Both the position numbers and the translations under genes were made by a program. A DNA stretch of 64,000 bases from JAANXG01 sp963731035 (lineage in GTDB: Bacteria > Pseudomonadota > Gammaproteobacteria > Arenicellales > JAANXG01), in NCBI GenBank assembly GCA_963731035.1, contig CAVSUY010000022.1:372001-436000 (forward strand), given 5' to 3'. Below are positions 9,196 through 18,596 of the stretch, piece after piece (within the stretch, counting starts at the first letter, position 1; every line of letters starts with the position of its first letter). The notes beneath the pieces were generated by a model, which did no database searches, was not told the DNA's origin, and saw only the letters and a program-made list of their open reading frames with translations.

Positions 9196-11671
9196 AAGTA
9201 ATCCTGAATCTGGTTCTAACAACACGATGGGCAGAACAATTTTTCGGTCTCTGGGCAGCGCGCCACTGACTGAGTCGGTGCAAGTCCGAAGCGTATGCTT
9301 CGTGACACTGGACTTTCCAGGTCCGATCGTCAGCGGCGGTATCGGCAGCACAATACTGGGGTTTTGCGACACGCTGGTCCGCGAAGGGCACAAAGTGACG
9401 GTCTTGTTCGTTGGCGACGTTGTTACCCGAAATAGCGCGGACTACTGGACGACGCACTATGCGCAAACCGGAATTCGACTTATCCACCTCCCGGGTCGCC
9501 CGCACGCACCACGGCAGCACTTGAGCGACCGTCCGTTAGCCTCCTACAACATTCACAAATGGTTGTCGGAGAAACATTTCGATATTGTCTATTTTCATGA
9601 GTACATGGGCATCGCGTATTACAGCCTTACTGCAAAGGCCGCGGGCCTGAATTTTTCCAGGACCCTGTTGTGTATCGGCATACATGGGCCAGCCAGGCAC
9701 GCTCTGGAAGCAAACGGCATGTTAGTCAACAATCCCGGCCTGATCGAGATTGAGGCTATGGAAAAAGAATGCATCGCGCTGGCGGATCTGGTTATCAGTC
9801 CGAGTCAGTACATGCTGAATTGGATAGCTGCCCGCAAATGGCCCATTCATGATCGGTGCTACGTACAGCCAAACCCTCTGTCCATTGCGGTGCCTCCAAG
9901 AAACGTCGGGGAGGGGACGCCGCCGACGGAAATCGTATTTTTCGGTCGCCTGGAATTGGGAAAAGGTGTCGATATCTTCTGCGACGCATTGGATGTTCTC
10001 GGGCATAAGCTCCCGAAAGAGACCGGCGTCACGTTTCTTGGGAAGAATATGTGGATTGAAGGTATGCGCGCGTCGGACTACATCATGCGGCGTGCACGTA
10101 ACTGGAATGTGTCCTGCGCGGTGATTGAAGATCTGTATTCGACCGATGCACTGACCTATCTCGCCACGCCGGGTCGACTGGCGGTCATGCCGTCACGAAG
10201 CGAGAATTCCCCTTGCGCTGTTCAGGAATGTCTGCAGCTTCGCATTCCGTTTATTGCCAGTCGTGTCGGCGGCATTCCCGAACTCGTCGCAAGCGATGAT
10301 CACGACCAGGTACTGATCGAACCCGATCCCGAGCGCCTCGCGGATGCATTAGCCCGAGCTAGCATCGGGGCGTCGACGGCGGCGAGACCGGCCATCGACC
10401 TGCAAGAGAATGCCGGGATATGGAGTCGGTGGTTTAGCGGCGTGGATAAATCTCCTACGCGAACAAGGCCGGACGCGACATCGTCACCAGACTACTGCAT
10501 CTTGCTATCCGACCCCGACAACGACACCAACGCTACCGAGCATCAATTACTGCAAACGCATCCGGCGGTCGTTGATCTGTATTACCTGCCGGGGAAACCT
10601 GCATCAAGTCCAAGTATCACGGAGTTGGTCGGCCATACGAAAGCTCAGTTCATTATTCTCGCGCATCGCGATTGCCATGTTGATCCGGCATTGTTTACCC
10701 GTTTTGAAACCGCAATTCGTTCTACCGGTGCCGACGTGATCACCTGTGTTCAGAAATGTGGGACTGACCTGCCCTCAAGTTCCTGGATAATTCCCGTGCA
10801 CGACGCGGGCGTAATGGGACTGACGAGTCCATTCCTTGGATCGCATTTTCTTGCGATACGTAAAGAGGTACTCGATGCCGTCGACGGTTTGACAGACCTT
10901 GAGCCTCCCGACCTTTGGGAAATCTCCTGCCGCGCGTACCTCAACGGATATCGTCTACTGTCAGTCCCGGAGGCGCTGGTCGAGTTGCGCGGAGAAACGG
11001 TCGCAACGAACGATGATCCCAGGAGATTCTGGCGACGCATGGATGTGTACCAAGAGCATATGCCACCTGGACTCTCGGCCCTTGCTTATTTCTCTCAACT
11101 TTGGCTGGACTCCGAGAAAAAGAGCGGCAGATCGAAATATAGTGCCCCGGGCGCACATAGGCGGAACCCACCGACCCACGGCCCCATTCCGCCCACGGTA
11201 TACCGCCGTTCGAACGGCAAGCTGACGGAGGAAATACTACCTGCGCTCGTTTCCGTCACGCAGATGTCTTCAGCTACCGGTTATGTCAGCGGCGACCGCC
11301 TGGTATGCCTTGTGTCTTCCCACTCGCCAGGCTACTGCGCATTTGGTGTGGGTTTAGCCGTCAAGCGTGTTTACGTGTTGAAGGCCGATTTCGAGATCGA
11401 ATACTTTTGCACCGCAACTGGTCGACAACTGATCGTGACCGTCGATATCTACGACGAGCAATGCAATGAAATACTTGCCGCCAGGAACGTGTTTTCGGAT
11501 CACAACGGCGCCGTCAAGAAAACCCTATCCCTTACCATTGAGGCCCGACCCGGCACGCACCCGGAGTTCCGGGTATTCTGGCACGGAAACTGCGATACCA
11601 TTCTGTCGGCGATCAACGTAGCCGAGATCGGACAGCTGGCCGGGGCTCCCAACTCGGTGACGCGGCGCTGA
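9149..11671 (+). CDS. GT4 glycosyltransferase with appended GT-A-like and beta-rich domains
   Basis: 840 aa from the TTG at 9149, or slightly shorter from the ATG at 9167. Residues about 45-420 are a full GT-B/GT4 enzyme: LDFPGPIVSGGIGSTI glycine loop, FFGRLELGKGVDIFCDAL, and the donor-site ending MPSRSENSPCAVQECLQLR. Residues about 450-640 resemble a GT2 domain, but its acidic motif is weak (LAHRDCHVDP), so it may be non-catalytic. Residues about 690-830 are beta-rich and could be a carbohydrate-binding module. Overlap with the preceding gene implies co-translation. It is the last gene of the plus-strand operon and converges on the minus-strand operon with 33 bp between. Confidence 0.78.
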   Translation: MSVSGEMESLADGSPKSNPESGSNNTMGRTIFRSLGSAPLTESVQVRSVCFVTLDFPGPIVSGGIGSTILGFCDTLVREGHKVTVLFVGDVVTRNSADYWTTHYAQTGIRLIHLPGRPHAPRQHLSDRPLASYNIHKWLSEKHFDIVYFHEYMGIAYYSLTAKAAGLNFSRTLLCIGIHGPARHALEANGMLVNNPGLIEIEAMEKECIALADLVISPSQYMLNWIAARKWPIHDRCYVQPNPLSIAVPPRNVGEGTPPTEIVFFGRLELGKGVDIFCDALDVLGHKLPKETGVTFLGKNMWIEGMRASDYIMRRARNWNVSCAVIEDLYSTDALTYLATPGRLAVMPSRSENSPCAVQECLQLRIPFIASRVGGIPELVASDDHDQVLIEPDPERLADALARASIGASTAARPAIDLQENAGIWSRWFSGVDKSPTRTRPDATSSPDYCILLSDPDNDTNATEHQLLQTHPAVVDLYYLPGKPASSPSITELVGHTKAQFIILAHRDCHVDPALFTRFETAIRSTGADVITCVQKCGTDLPSSSWIIPVHDAGVMGLTSPFLGSHFLAIRKEVLDAVDGLTDLEPPDLWEISCRAYLNGYRLLSVPEALVELRGETVATNDDPRRFWRRMDVYQEHMPPGLSALAYFSQLWLDSEKKSGRSKYSAPGAHRRNPPTHGPIPPTVYRRSNGKLTEEILPALVSVTQMSSATGYVSGDRLVCLVSSHSPGYCAFGVGLAVKRVYVLKADFEIEYFCTATGRQLIVTVDIYDEQCNEILAARNVFSDHNGAVKKTLSLTIEARPGTHPEFRVFWHGNCDTILSAINVAEIGQLAGAPNSVTRR

Positions 11672-11704
11672 CGGTCCAACACCCGACATGTGAAACGTAC
11701 GATT

Positions 11705-13507
11705 TTATGTCGTGTCCCTTCGGAGTTGACGGTTCATGAGCCGAATCGTTTGATCAATTAAACATGGTATATCGCGTCGGCTGCACGGTTTTATATTACG
11801 GGTGGCTGAGGCCGGCGGTGTCCCCATGTGGAACACACGGTAGATACACTTTTCCCCCAGCCGTTTGTCATCAATCAACGAAGCCGACACGGTAATATCT
11901 GCGCTTCCAATTAAATCCATCTCTCGTTCGGAAAGTGCGCGTGCGTTACCGTCCGGAGAATTGTCTTGCAGGTCGCCGCCGTGGTGCATTCTCGCTCCAA
12001 TGGAGTGCTCGCAATCGTATACCAGCCGGGGCCGCCAACTTCTTACTGCGAGTGCTTCGAGCAACTCCCGAAAGATACCGGCTCGGCTTGCCCATATGAC
12101 GTCGAAAAGTTCCAGGTGTGTGGCAAGAAAGTTTCTCAGCGATATCTCACGATGTGACGAGACAACGCTGATACCCAGTCGTTCGAGCGCAACCACGTCG
12201 CGGTTATCGTTTGGGCCTGTACCTGACAGGGGAAAGAAGATAACGTCAAATCCATTCGATGCCAGGCTTCCAAGTATTGCGGCGCTTCGATCACACAGGT
12301 ATCCATCGCTTGGACGAGGAACCCTGTCATCGAGATACAATAATCTTAGATTAACCCGTGTGTCCGTATGCGATACAGGTTCGGTGTCTCGGCGGAACTC
12401 CATTGCGCCGATTCGCTGGAGTTGTTCCATGGTTCTTCGAAGAACCAAGTGGGCGTGGCGATCCGTAGAATCCAGGTTCTCTGATAAATTCAGTTCCAGT
12501 TGCCGGATCGAACTGCGACCGTGGCACTGGCGCCAAAGAAACGAAATGCATTCCGTATCGCTGAAATGGATTGTGCCCCTGGGTCCATGTACGACCCCGG
12601 TTCCATATCCGATTTCAAACCAGGAACGAGGCGCGATCTTGGGTCGTTTATGCAATCGTGATTCAGGCGAAATCAAGGCTTTCGCGCCAGAGCCGATCAC
12701 ACTGTCACTGGAAGCGGGTATCGTACCTTCGAGAAATCGTATGTTCAGTTCCGGATCGCCAACGTCAATCTTTCCATCGTTTCGTTCGAGGTGGCGCAGG
12801 AATCGTGATTTTTCGATCCAATGGTCCGATCCTCTGCACTTGATTGATTCGATCATGAATCGGCTTTTTTCGAGGACCAGAGAATCCCACCGAAAATGAT
12901 GGACAGGAACGTATATCCGGTCCTGCGGGCAGCACGTGCCGGAGAGCGCCTCGTGGTTTCCTTCGCCGAGACTCACGTTGTTTCGACAAATGACGACTTT
13001 CCTGGCCCAGCCGCCGCAGAGGTTTCGCGTGAGATTGCTGCCGAGCGGGAACTGGGCCGAAAGTGGCCGTTCATCCAGGTCGGGCAATGTACCGTCGCAA
13101 GCCAGCCTGTCCACGAGTTCACCCATGACGAAGTCGTATCCTCCCGATTCGCAATAATGCACGATCCGGTGCAGGCTGGCCGGATACTCGTGAAACTCGT
13201 CGACGTCCGCAACGACGAGCCAATCGCCAGGCTCGCAGAACCGGTCGACGAGCCTTTCCCGGCGTTGTCTGGTGCCGAGATAACGGCCGGGCTCGGTGTA
13301 AACGATCTCGGCACCGTGCTTTTCAGCCGCCTTTTCTACGTCCTTCAGGAGTAAATCGGTGTTTCCACTGCCGGTTTGAATATCGAGAAGGATACGTGTA
13401 ACACCAAGCGCCTTGTAGTGTTGCAAGTGCCACTCTGCCAGCCTGATATCGTAGCCCATCGCGACCACCAGTACGATGTCGCTCGAAGCGTCGCTTTTAC
13501 CGGCCAT
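11705..13507 (-). CDS. Second three-module glycosyltransferase with a PqqD-like domain, shortened C-terminal GT4
   Basis: A 600-residue relative of the protein at 6799-9195. The first domain holds WLVVADVDEFHEYP (about residues 97-110) and VHHFRWD. The PqqD-like segment is about residues 296-371 (SWFEIGYGTGVVHGPRGTIH, then CISFLWRQCHGRSSIRQLEL). The third module starts LRLLYLDDRVPRPSDGY but stops after about 220 residues, lacking the donor-binding half present in its partner. The C-terminal GT4 module is therefore probably inactive or acts as a binding module. ATG at 13507 overlaps the deacetylase stop (TGATG), so translation is coupled; a GTG one codon upstream is also open. It is the last gene of the minus-strand operon. 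Confidence 0.78.
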   Translation of the reverse strand: MAGKSDASSDIVLVVAMGYDIRLAEWHLQHYKALGVTRILLDIQTGSGNTDLLLKDVEKAAEKHGAEIVYTEPGRYLGTRQRRERLVDRFCEPGDWLVVADVDEFHEYPASLHRIVHYCESGGYDFVMGELVDRLACDGTLPDLDERPLSAQFPLGSNLTRNLCGGWARKVVICRNNVSLGEGNHEALSGTCCPQDRIYVPVHHFRWDSLVLEKSRFMIESIKCRGSDHWIEKSRFLRHLERNDGKIDVGDPELNIRFLEGTIPASSDSVIGSGAKALISPESRLHKRPKIAPRSWFEIGYGTGVVHGPRGTIHFSDTECISFLWRQCHGRSSIRQLELNLSENLDSTDRHAHLVLRRTMEQLQRIGAMEFRRDTEPVSHTDTRVNLRLLYLDDRVPRPSDGYLCDRSAAILGSLASNGFDVIFFPLSGTGPNDNRDVVALERLGISVVSSHREISLRNFLATHLELFDVIWASRAGIFRELLEALAVRSWRPRLVYDCEHSIGARMHHGGDLQDNSPDGNARALSEREMDLIGSADITVSASLIDDKRLGEKCIYRVFHMGTPPASATRNIKPCSRRDIPCLIDQTIRLMNRQLRRDTT

Positions 13508-14430
13508 CACTCGTTTGCGAGCTTACGCAAACAGTTGGCGAACGCGGATAGTCGAAGACCCCCGCCTATGCAAATCCTGGGCAATTCGAGAGGATCCGAC
13601 TCCGGCCCGATAGCTCGCTCTATCGTCGTTACGGCCGTGGTGATGCCGTAATGCGCCAGAATCTCCTTGGTTTGTGGTGTGAAATCCTCCCTGTTACCGT
13701 TGGGGTAGGCAAACGTCTTGCATTGTTTGTCCGTTAGTTCGGAGACCATAGTAATGGAACGCCGTATCTCTTCTGTCTGTTCCTCGAAGGAAAGGTGACT
13801 CAAAATAGCATGGGTGTGTGTATGGGCGCCGATCTGAACCAGCGGGGACCCGGCAAGCGACCTCAGGTCATTCGCCGTGAGAAGTTCGAATTCAGTCGAC
13901 ATACAATCGTCATAACGACTTTCGGGCAGCAGATCGCTGACGAGACGGTCGACGCGGCGCTCAAGCTCGGCCGGCGGAAAGTACTTCAACTGCCGCTGCA
14001 GACGGGAAGAGACCCTGGACTTTTGCTCCGGGTCGGACAGAGCCAATGTTTCACCACCCCAATGGATGAGCGTTCGTGTGGATAACGTGACGGCATGGTG
14101 AAGACGGCAATACCACAAGGGTTGACGGGTTGCGATGTTTCCCGTAACCACGAATACCGTGGATGGAAAGCCATGCTCCTTCAATATCGGGAAGGCGACA
14201 GTCTTGTAGTTGGCAAACCCGTCGTCAAACGTTATCGCCACCAGCGGCTTCTCCGAGTGATCGGTGTTGATCAGTTGAGCGGCACGTTCGAGAGGGCAGA
14301 CAATGAAGTTCTCCGCAAGATATTCCATCTGCCGGCGAAACTGTCGTTCGGCGATAAAACACCAGTCCTCGACTGACAATCGAGTGTCGGTGATGCCATG
14401 ATAGGCAAGAACGGGAATTCCCCTCGTCAT
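13507..14430 (-). CDS. Polysaccharide deacetylase (NodB/CE4 family)
   Basis: A 307-residue enzyme of carbohydrate esterase family 4, which removes N- or O-acetyl groups from sugar polymers using a divalent metal. The catalytic-base motif TFDDGF, the metal-binding HTHTH and the later YPNG motif are all visible, and the chain starts directly with the fold (MTRGIPVLAYHGITD). No signal peptide is present, so it probably acts on a cytoplasmic intermediate, as in exosortase- or capsule-linked clusters. ATGA overlap with the upstream GT4 gene and TGATG overlap with the downstream gene place it firmly in the four-gene minus-strand operon. Family is certain; substrate unknown. Confidence 0.9.
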   Translation of the reverse strand: MTRGIPVLAYHGITDTRLSVEDWCFIAERQFRRQMEYLAENFIVCPLERAAQLINTDHSEKPLVAITFDDGFANYKTVAFPILKEHGFPSTVFVVTGNIATRQPLWYCRLHHAVTLSTRTLIHWGGETLALSDPEQKSRVSSRLQRQLKYFPPAELERRVDRLVSDLLPESRYDDCMSTEFELLTANDLRSLAGSPLVQIGAHTHTHAILSHLSFEEQTEEIRRSITMVSELTDKQCKTFAYPNGNREDFTPQTKEILAHYGITTAVTTIERAIGPESDPLELPRICIGGGLRLSAFANCLRKLANE

Positions 14431-16106
14431 GCTGAATGCGACTCCATTGCGCCTACAAGGTGTCGCTGGTAATCGCCAATGATTCGTTCCCAGCGATGAT
14501 GTTGCTCAACATAACGGCGTCCGTTCACGGCAAGATGCTTTCGCAATCGTTCGTCGGCAAGCAACCGAAGTACCTGCCGGGCCATACTGTTTGCATCATT
14601 GGCGATAAGCACCTCCTCCTCGTGCCGAACGGGAAGGCCGCCCAGGTTGTCTGCGAACGTTACCACCGGAATTCCCAACGCTAATGAATGAAGCAACTTG
14701 GTCGAAACACCTCCGCCCATTCTAATCGGAATTACGGATATTCCGGCGCTGCACATATAAGGACGGGTGTCAGGTACAGTTCCAGTAACGACGATGCCGG
14801 CCTCGCGACTCAGTGCCAGGACTTGTTCAGTAGGTCGAACGCCAACAATATAGAACTTGAAGTACGGTCGTTCGCCTCGAATGCGCGGTAGCACTCGACG
14901 CGAGAACCACACCGCGGCCTCTACATTGGGTTGATAGTTCATGGTCCCGGTAAAACATGCCGCGGTTGGGGAGGTTTGGGAATATGACAACGAATGATAA
15001 TCCAGATCGACTCCGACGTTGCACTTTATCACCTTAACGGGCCGCCTTGATTTGATCGACGAGAAAAATCGTTTGTCATCTTCGGTAAGCGAAACGCATA
15101 CATCTAAGTTATTCAGGTATTCCTTGTACAACTTTCGATATTTTCCTATCGACAGGGCGGCGCGAATCGCTTTGGTAATGGATCCTGATCGCCGGATAAC
15201 CTTTTGTAGCTTTCGAACCTCGTTCGAGTGAAAGTGCATCACCCGTATTGCGTCGAAACTTTCAAGCAAGTAGGGTGGCGACAGGTTGGAATCGTCCGCC
15301 TCCACGACGTCGTACTCGGACCCGTGTTTGCGCAACCAACTGGAGATATGCTCGTCTCGTCGGTCATCCAGGCCATGCATGGGATCCCGAATATCAAAGA
15401 GGTGGCCGGCATGCCGTCCGGCATTCATAGCCATGCGTCGCAAAACACCGAATCGTCGCGTTCGCGATGAGGTATAGAGAGTGCCAAGCGCTTTTTGAAA
15501 AGGGGCGGCGTGTTCGGCTTCGGAGCAGATGAGCGTGCGATCGAATCCGCTTGCCAGGACCGCAAACACGGGATTTGCGTACACGATCTGATGGTGGCGG
15601 CGAAAATACTCAAGTGCGCTCAGGGAAAGCCTGGAGACCCAATCCCGGTTAAGCACTACGAAAGTATACAAATCTGGCCGCTTGAGATCGGTGTCATGGT
15701 ATCCAACGACGCCGCACCGCGTCTCACGAAATTCCATCGGGGCCAGGATTGAACAATCCTCGTCCGCATTTCGATTAAGAAATTCGAGCGTTTGGACCCA
15801 TGATACATCGTCGTACCTGAATCCACGGTAGAGTTCGCCCGCGAAATGGAGTGTCGCTATCCTGCCGAGGTGTTCAAGCACATGATCCGGCAAAGACGAC
15901 CTGCGCTGGGACAACAACATGTGCACGTCACTGGCGCGGGCGAGATTCGCGACGCGATGATAGATATATAGTCGCGTCCCATCATAGGCTGGATACGGTG
16001 CATTCAGGCAAACTACAAGAATCTTCAACTTGGGGGCCGGCCCGATCGACCCGGGGAGAGAGCTTGGAAACACGGCAGCGCCGAACGTCCTGGCGGATTC
16101 TTTCAC
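14427..16106 (-). CDS. GT4-family glycosyltransferase, similar to exosortase-associated sugar transferases
   Basis: 559 aa from a GTG start. It opens with LKILVVCLNAPYPAYDGTRL, the nucleotide-binding beginning of the GT4 enzymes found with PEP-CTERM/exosortase clusters (TIGR03087-like). A long insert follows in residues about 110-330. The C-terminal Rossmann domain carries ACFTGTMNYQPNVEAAVWF and the donor-site VIPIRMGGGVSTKLLHSLA. It would transfer an activated sugar to a lipid- or protein-linked acceptor at the membrane. It lies eight bases after the gamma-glutamyltransferase homologue and overlaps the deacetylase by four bases. No exosortase gene is in the window, so that link is only by resemblance. 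Confidence 0.82.
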   Translation of the reverse strand: MKESARTFGAAVFPSSLPGSIGPAPKLKILVVCLNAPYPAYDGTRLYIYHRVANLARASDVHMLLSQRRSSLPDHVLEHLGRIATLHFAGELYRGFRYDDVSWVQTLEFLNRNADEDCSILAPMEFRETRCGVVGYHDTDLKRPDLYTFVVLNRDWVSRLSLSALEYFRRHHQIVYANPVFAVLASGFDRTLICSEAEHAAPFQKALGTLYTSSRTRRFGVLRRMAMNAGRHAGHLFDIRDPMHGLDDRRDEHISSWLRKHGSEYDVVEADDSNLSPPYLLESFDAIRVMHFHSNEVRKLQKVIRRSGSITKAIRAALSIGKYRKLYKEYLNNLDVCVSLTEDDKRFFSSIKSRRPVKVIKCNVGVDLDYHSLSYSQTSPTAACFTGTMNYQPNVEAAVWFSRRVLPRIRGERPYFKFYIVGVRPTEQVLALSREAGIVVTGTVPDTRPYMCSAGISVIPIRMGGGVSTKLLHSLALGIPVVTFADNLGGLPVRHEEEVLIANDANSMARQVLRLLADERLRKHLAVNGRRYVEQHHRWERIIGDYQRHLVGAMESHSA

Positions 16107-16114
16107 GGTTCTGC

Positions 16115-17800
16115 CTACGGATTACGACGTTGATTCCCGGCGTGTCCCACGGCAGGTCCATGACACAACCATTCGCCGCGATTATCGCCTTGCCACAATA
16201 CGCTTGCCGAGAGGGTATCCATATCGAGCTTGCTGAACAAGCACTTGTGGCCTCTTCGAGTCAATCCAGGGCGAATATCGGTAAGGTTGGGACTAATATC
16301 GACTAGTGTCTTAGGCCCCGATTCGGTTTTTTTGTCAAAAAGAAACACCGCGTTCTGAAGAAGAAAACGGTCTGACAGATCGTTCCTGGGCACTGGACCG
16401 AACAAGAACTCAAGCACAACCTGTAGCGCAAGCTGGTCTTGGCGTGGGCCGCCAGTCGCCGCAAACGCGAGGACTGGCTCGCCGTCCTGAAGAACCATAG
16501 TGGGGGATGGAGTCATGAGTGGTCGCTTATGTAAATCCAATCGGTTAGGATGATTCGGGAGAAGCGTAAAGCTTAACATCCGGGTTCCGTGGATAACGCC
16601 GGTAACACCTCCCGAACCTGCGGTGCTTCCGCATCCGCTCGGGCTCATGACAACGGTATTTCCCCATCGGTCCCTGGTAATACAGGTTGTCGTACCTCCA
16701 GATTCTGCCGAAGGAAGTATTTCGTCATCGATCATGGATACGAGATTGATGGGGTCGCCCGCGCGAGCGTGGAGAGATTGATATTCGGTGATCATCCTGG
16801 ATCGAATGTCCACGTATTGAGTGGACAGCAGTTCATCGAGGGGAATAAGAGAGAAACGCGGGTCACCGAAATACCGGTTCAAGTCCGCACTCGCCAGCGT
16901 GGTCGCTTCAATGACGAAATGAAAGTACCGTTCGGGAAATCGTCGCATATCGGAAATACCAATGCGTGACAACATCTGTAGAGCCTGTAATACCCAGGGA
17001 CCCTGAGTCCAGGGCCCGCACTTGAAAATACTCGCTCCAGCGATTGTCGTACTCACGGCAGGTTCAATGATAGTTCGCTGTGTTGCCAGGTCGAACTCGG
17101 CCAGCCTTCCGCCCTCCGATCGATACCAGTCGCAAAGCTGTTCTGCGATCCGGCCCCGGTGGAAACACTCTCGTACTGCCTCGAGTTTTTTCTCCCGGCT
17201 AGCGCAACATTGTCGCTCGGACAGTATGAGCTCCCGTAAGGTTTTCGCCAGGTCCACGGACCAGGGCGCTTCTTCATAATTGTCGGTCTCGCCATGCTCC
17301 GCGGCCGGCTTTCCGCTCCGGGCGTGGATTGTCTTTCGCCGAGACGAATCCCAGTAGATAGACGGCCGCCCTCCCTCCGCGAGTTTCAGCGCCGCCTGCG
17401 CAACGCATTCAAAGCTACGTGTGCCAAATTCGATGAGCAAAGTCGAGCAAAAGTGGACAATGGCCGGGGTCGCTGCGCTCAGTATGCCGGTACCGAAATA
17501 CCTTTCGTCGTAATACCGGTCTATCGCCATCGGGTCGCCCGGCGCCATGCCAACGCCGGAAATAGCATTTACGTTGCGTCCCGTGCAATGGTAAGAGAGT
17601 GCGGCAATCTCGCCACCAAGGCAGACGTAACCCGGTTCGGTCACGCATTGAGTTATCAAGGCGGCGCACGCGGCGTCGAACGCGTTACCACCCTGGTCCA
17701 GAACCTCCGCTCCGGCGTCACTGGCTTGTTGATTAGTTGATACAACAACTCCTTGTTTGTCGTACGATGCGATAGCTGTATCCATTGTTCTCAAGTGCAT
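16115..17800 (-). CDS. Gamma-glutamyltransferase family protein (Ntn hydrolase), no signal peptide
   Basis: 561 aa of the gamma-glutamyltranspeptidase family, enzymes that cleave or transfer gamma-glutamyl groups after autoprocessing at a Thr. The N-terminal QGVVVSTNQQASDAGAEVLD and GGNAFDAACAA are typical. The processing site is SGGTTTCITRDRWGNTVV, with the nucleophile Thr kept but the usual following His replaced by Thr. The later glycine-rich GCGSTAGSGGVTGVIHG and ATGGPRQDQ match the small subunit. No secretion signal is seen, unlike periplasmic Ggt. It is the first gene of the minus-strand glycan operon, so the substrate may be an amino-acylated sugar or a peptide rather than glutathione; this is inference. 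A second in-frame Met lies five codons in. Confidence 0.82.
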   Translation of the reverse strand: MHLRTMDTAIASYDKQGVVVSTNQQASDAGAEVLDQGGNAFDAACAALITQCVTEPGYVCLGGEIAALSYHCTGRNVNAISGVGMAPGDPMAIDRYYDERYFGTGILSAATPAIVHFCSTLLIEFGTRSFECVAQAALKLAEGGRPSIYWDSSRRKTIHARSGKPAAEHGETDNYEEAPWSVDLAKTLRELILSERQCCASREKKLEAVRECFHRGRIAEQLCDWYRSEGGRLAEFDLATQRTIIEPAVSTTIAGASIFKCGPWTQGPWVLQALQMLSRIGISDMRRFPERYFHFVIEATTLASADLNRYFGDPRFSLIPLDELLSTQYVDIRSRMITEYQSLHARAGDPINLVSMIDDEILPSAESGGTTTCITRDRWGNTVVMSPSGCGSTAGSGGVTGVIHGTRMLSFTLLPNHPNRLDLHKRPLMTPSPTMVLQDGEPVLAFAATGGPRQDQLALQVVLEFLFGPVPRNDLSDRFLLQNAVFLFDKKTESGPKTLVDISPNLTDIRPGLTRRGHKCLFSKLDMDTLSASVLWQGDNRGEWLCHGPAVGHAGNQRRNP

Positions 17801-17899
17801 GCTGCCGATGCCGGCGTCGAAACGGCCGTCATTTACGATCGATTTATTGTCTCGCTATACTTGCCACGTGTTGTTTGTCATCTTGTAGAACCAAACTGA

Positions 17900-18596
17900 A
17901 TGGCTACATATAGTAATGAATGCTCCCACTTCGTGCTGTTGTCTCATCCTCGCACGGGCTCCAATTTCGTTCACAGTGCGTTGCGGAGTTCTTCGAAAGT
18001 ACAGATGTATCATGAATTGTTTGCCGACCATGTGAGAGTAATCGGTGAAGATTTTGATCGAATACTCCGACGATACCTGGCACCGCCGGCACCGAGGCAT
18101 CGACACCGTTGGCTTTAAACTCTTTTACAGGCACCTGACCGATCATGAGTGGAACCGCATTCACGCATTAGCCAGGCTGCGGTATATCAGGCTGATCCGG
18201 CGAAACCCGCTCAGAAGCATCGTATCACTTGCAATCGCCATTAAAACGGATCAATGGACCCTGACACCTTGGGATGCGGAGCCGAAGGATAAAAGGGTAG
18301 CCCTGGACACCGCCAATCTCGTTAAAGGCCTCGATTCCTTCTCGGCCTGGGAACGGTGGTTCGAATTGGAATTTCACGACCGAGAGATCTTGACCATTTG
18401 CTACGAAGATGTCGTACTCGATCCGCGCCGGGAGTTTCTTCGCATTGAAAACTTCCTCGGCGTCGACGATATCGACCCGAACCAAATCGCACTCAGACGC
18501 CAGAATCCCGAACCGCTATCCGACCTGGTCTCCAATTTCGACGAGGTACGGGCCGTATTGGCCGATTCGAAATATGAAAAATTCTTGTTTGAATGA
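17900..18596 (+). pseudogene. Sulfotransferase split by a frameshift
   Basis: Two overlapping frames make one sulfotransferase. The first (from the ATG at 17900) has the 5'-phosphosulfate loop FVLLSHPRTGSNFVHSALRS. The second continues from about 18075 with DTVGFKLFYRHLTDHEWNRI, the 3'-phosphate motif YIRLIRRNPLRSIVSLAI and the C-terminal LTICYEDVVLDPRREFLRIE. The frames differ by one base, and the break falls within about 18055-18090. Such enzymes move sulfate from PAPS to a sugar or other hydroxyl. It is either an inactivated gene or an assembly error. It diverges from the gamma-glutamyltransferase operon. Confidence 0.75.

Noticed and set aside
11865..12899. Plus-strand 344-codon Ser/Arg-rich frame
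   Set aside because: Antisense of the second PqqD-type glycosyltransferase.
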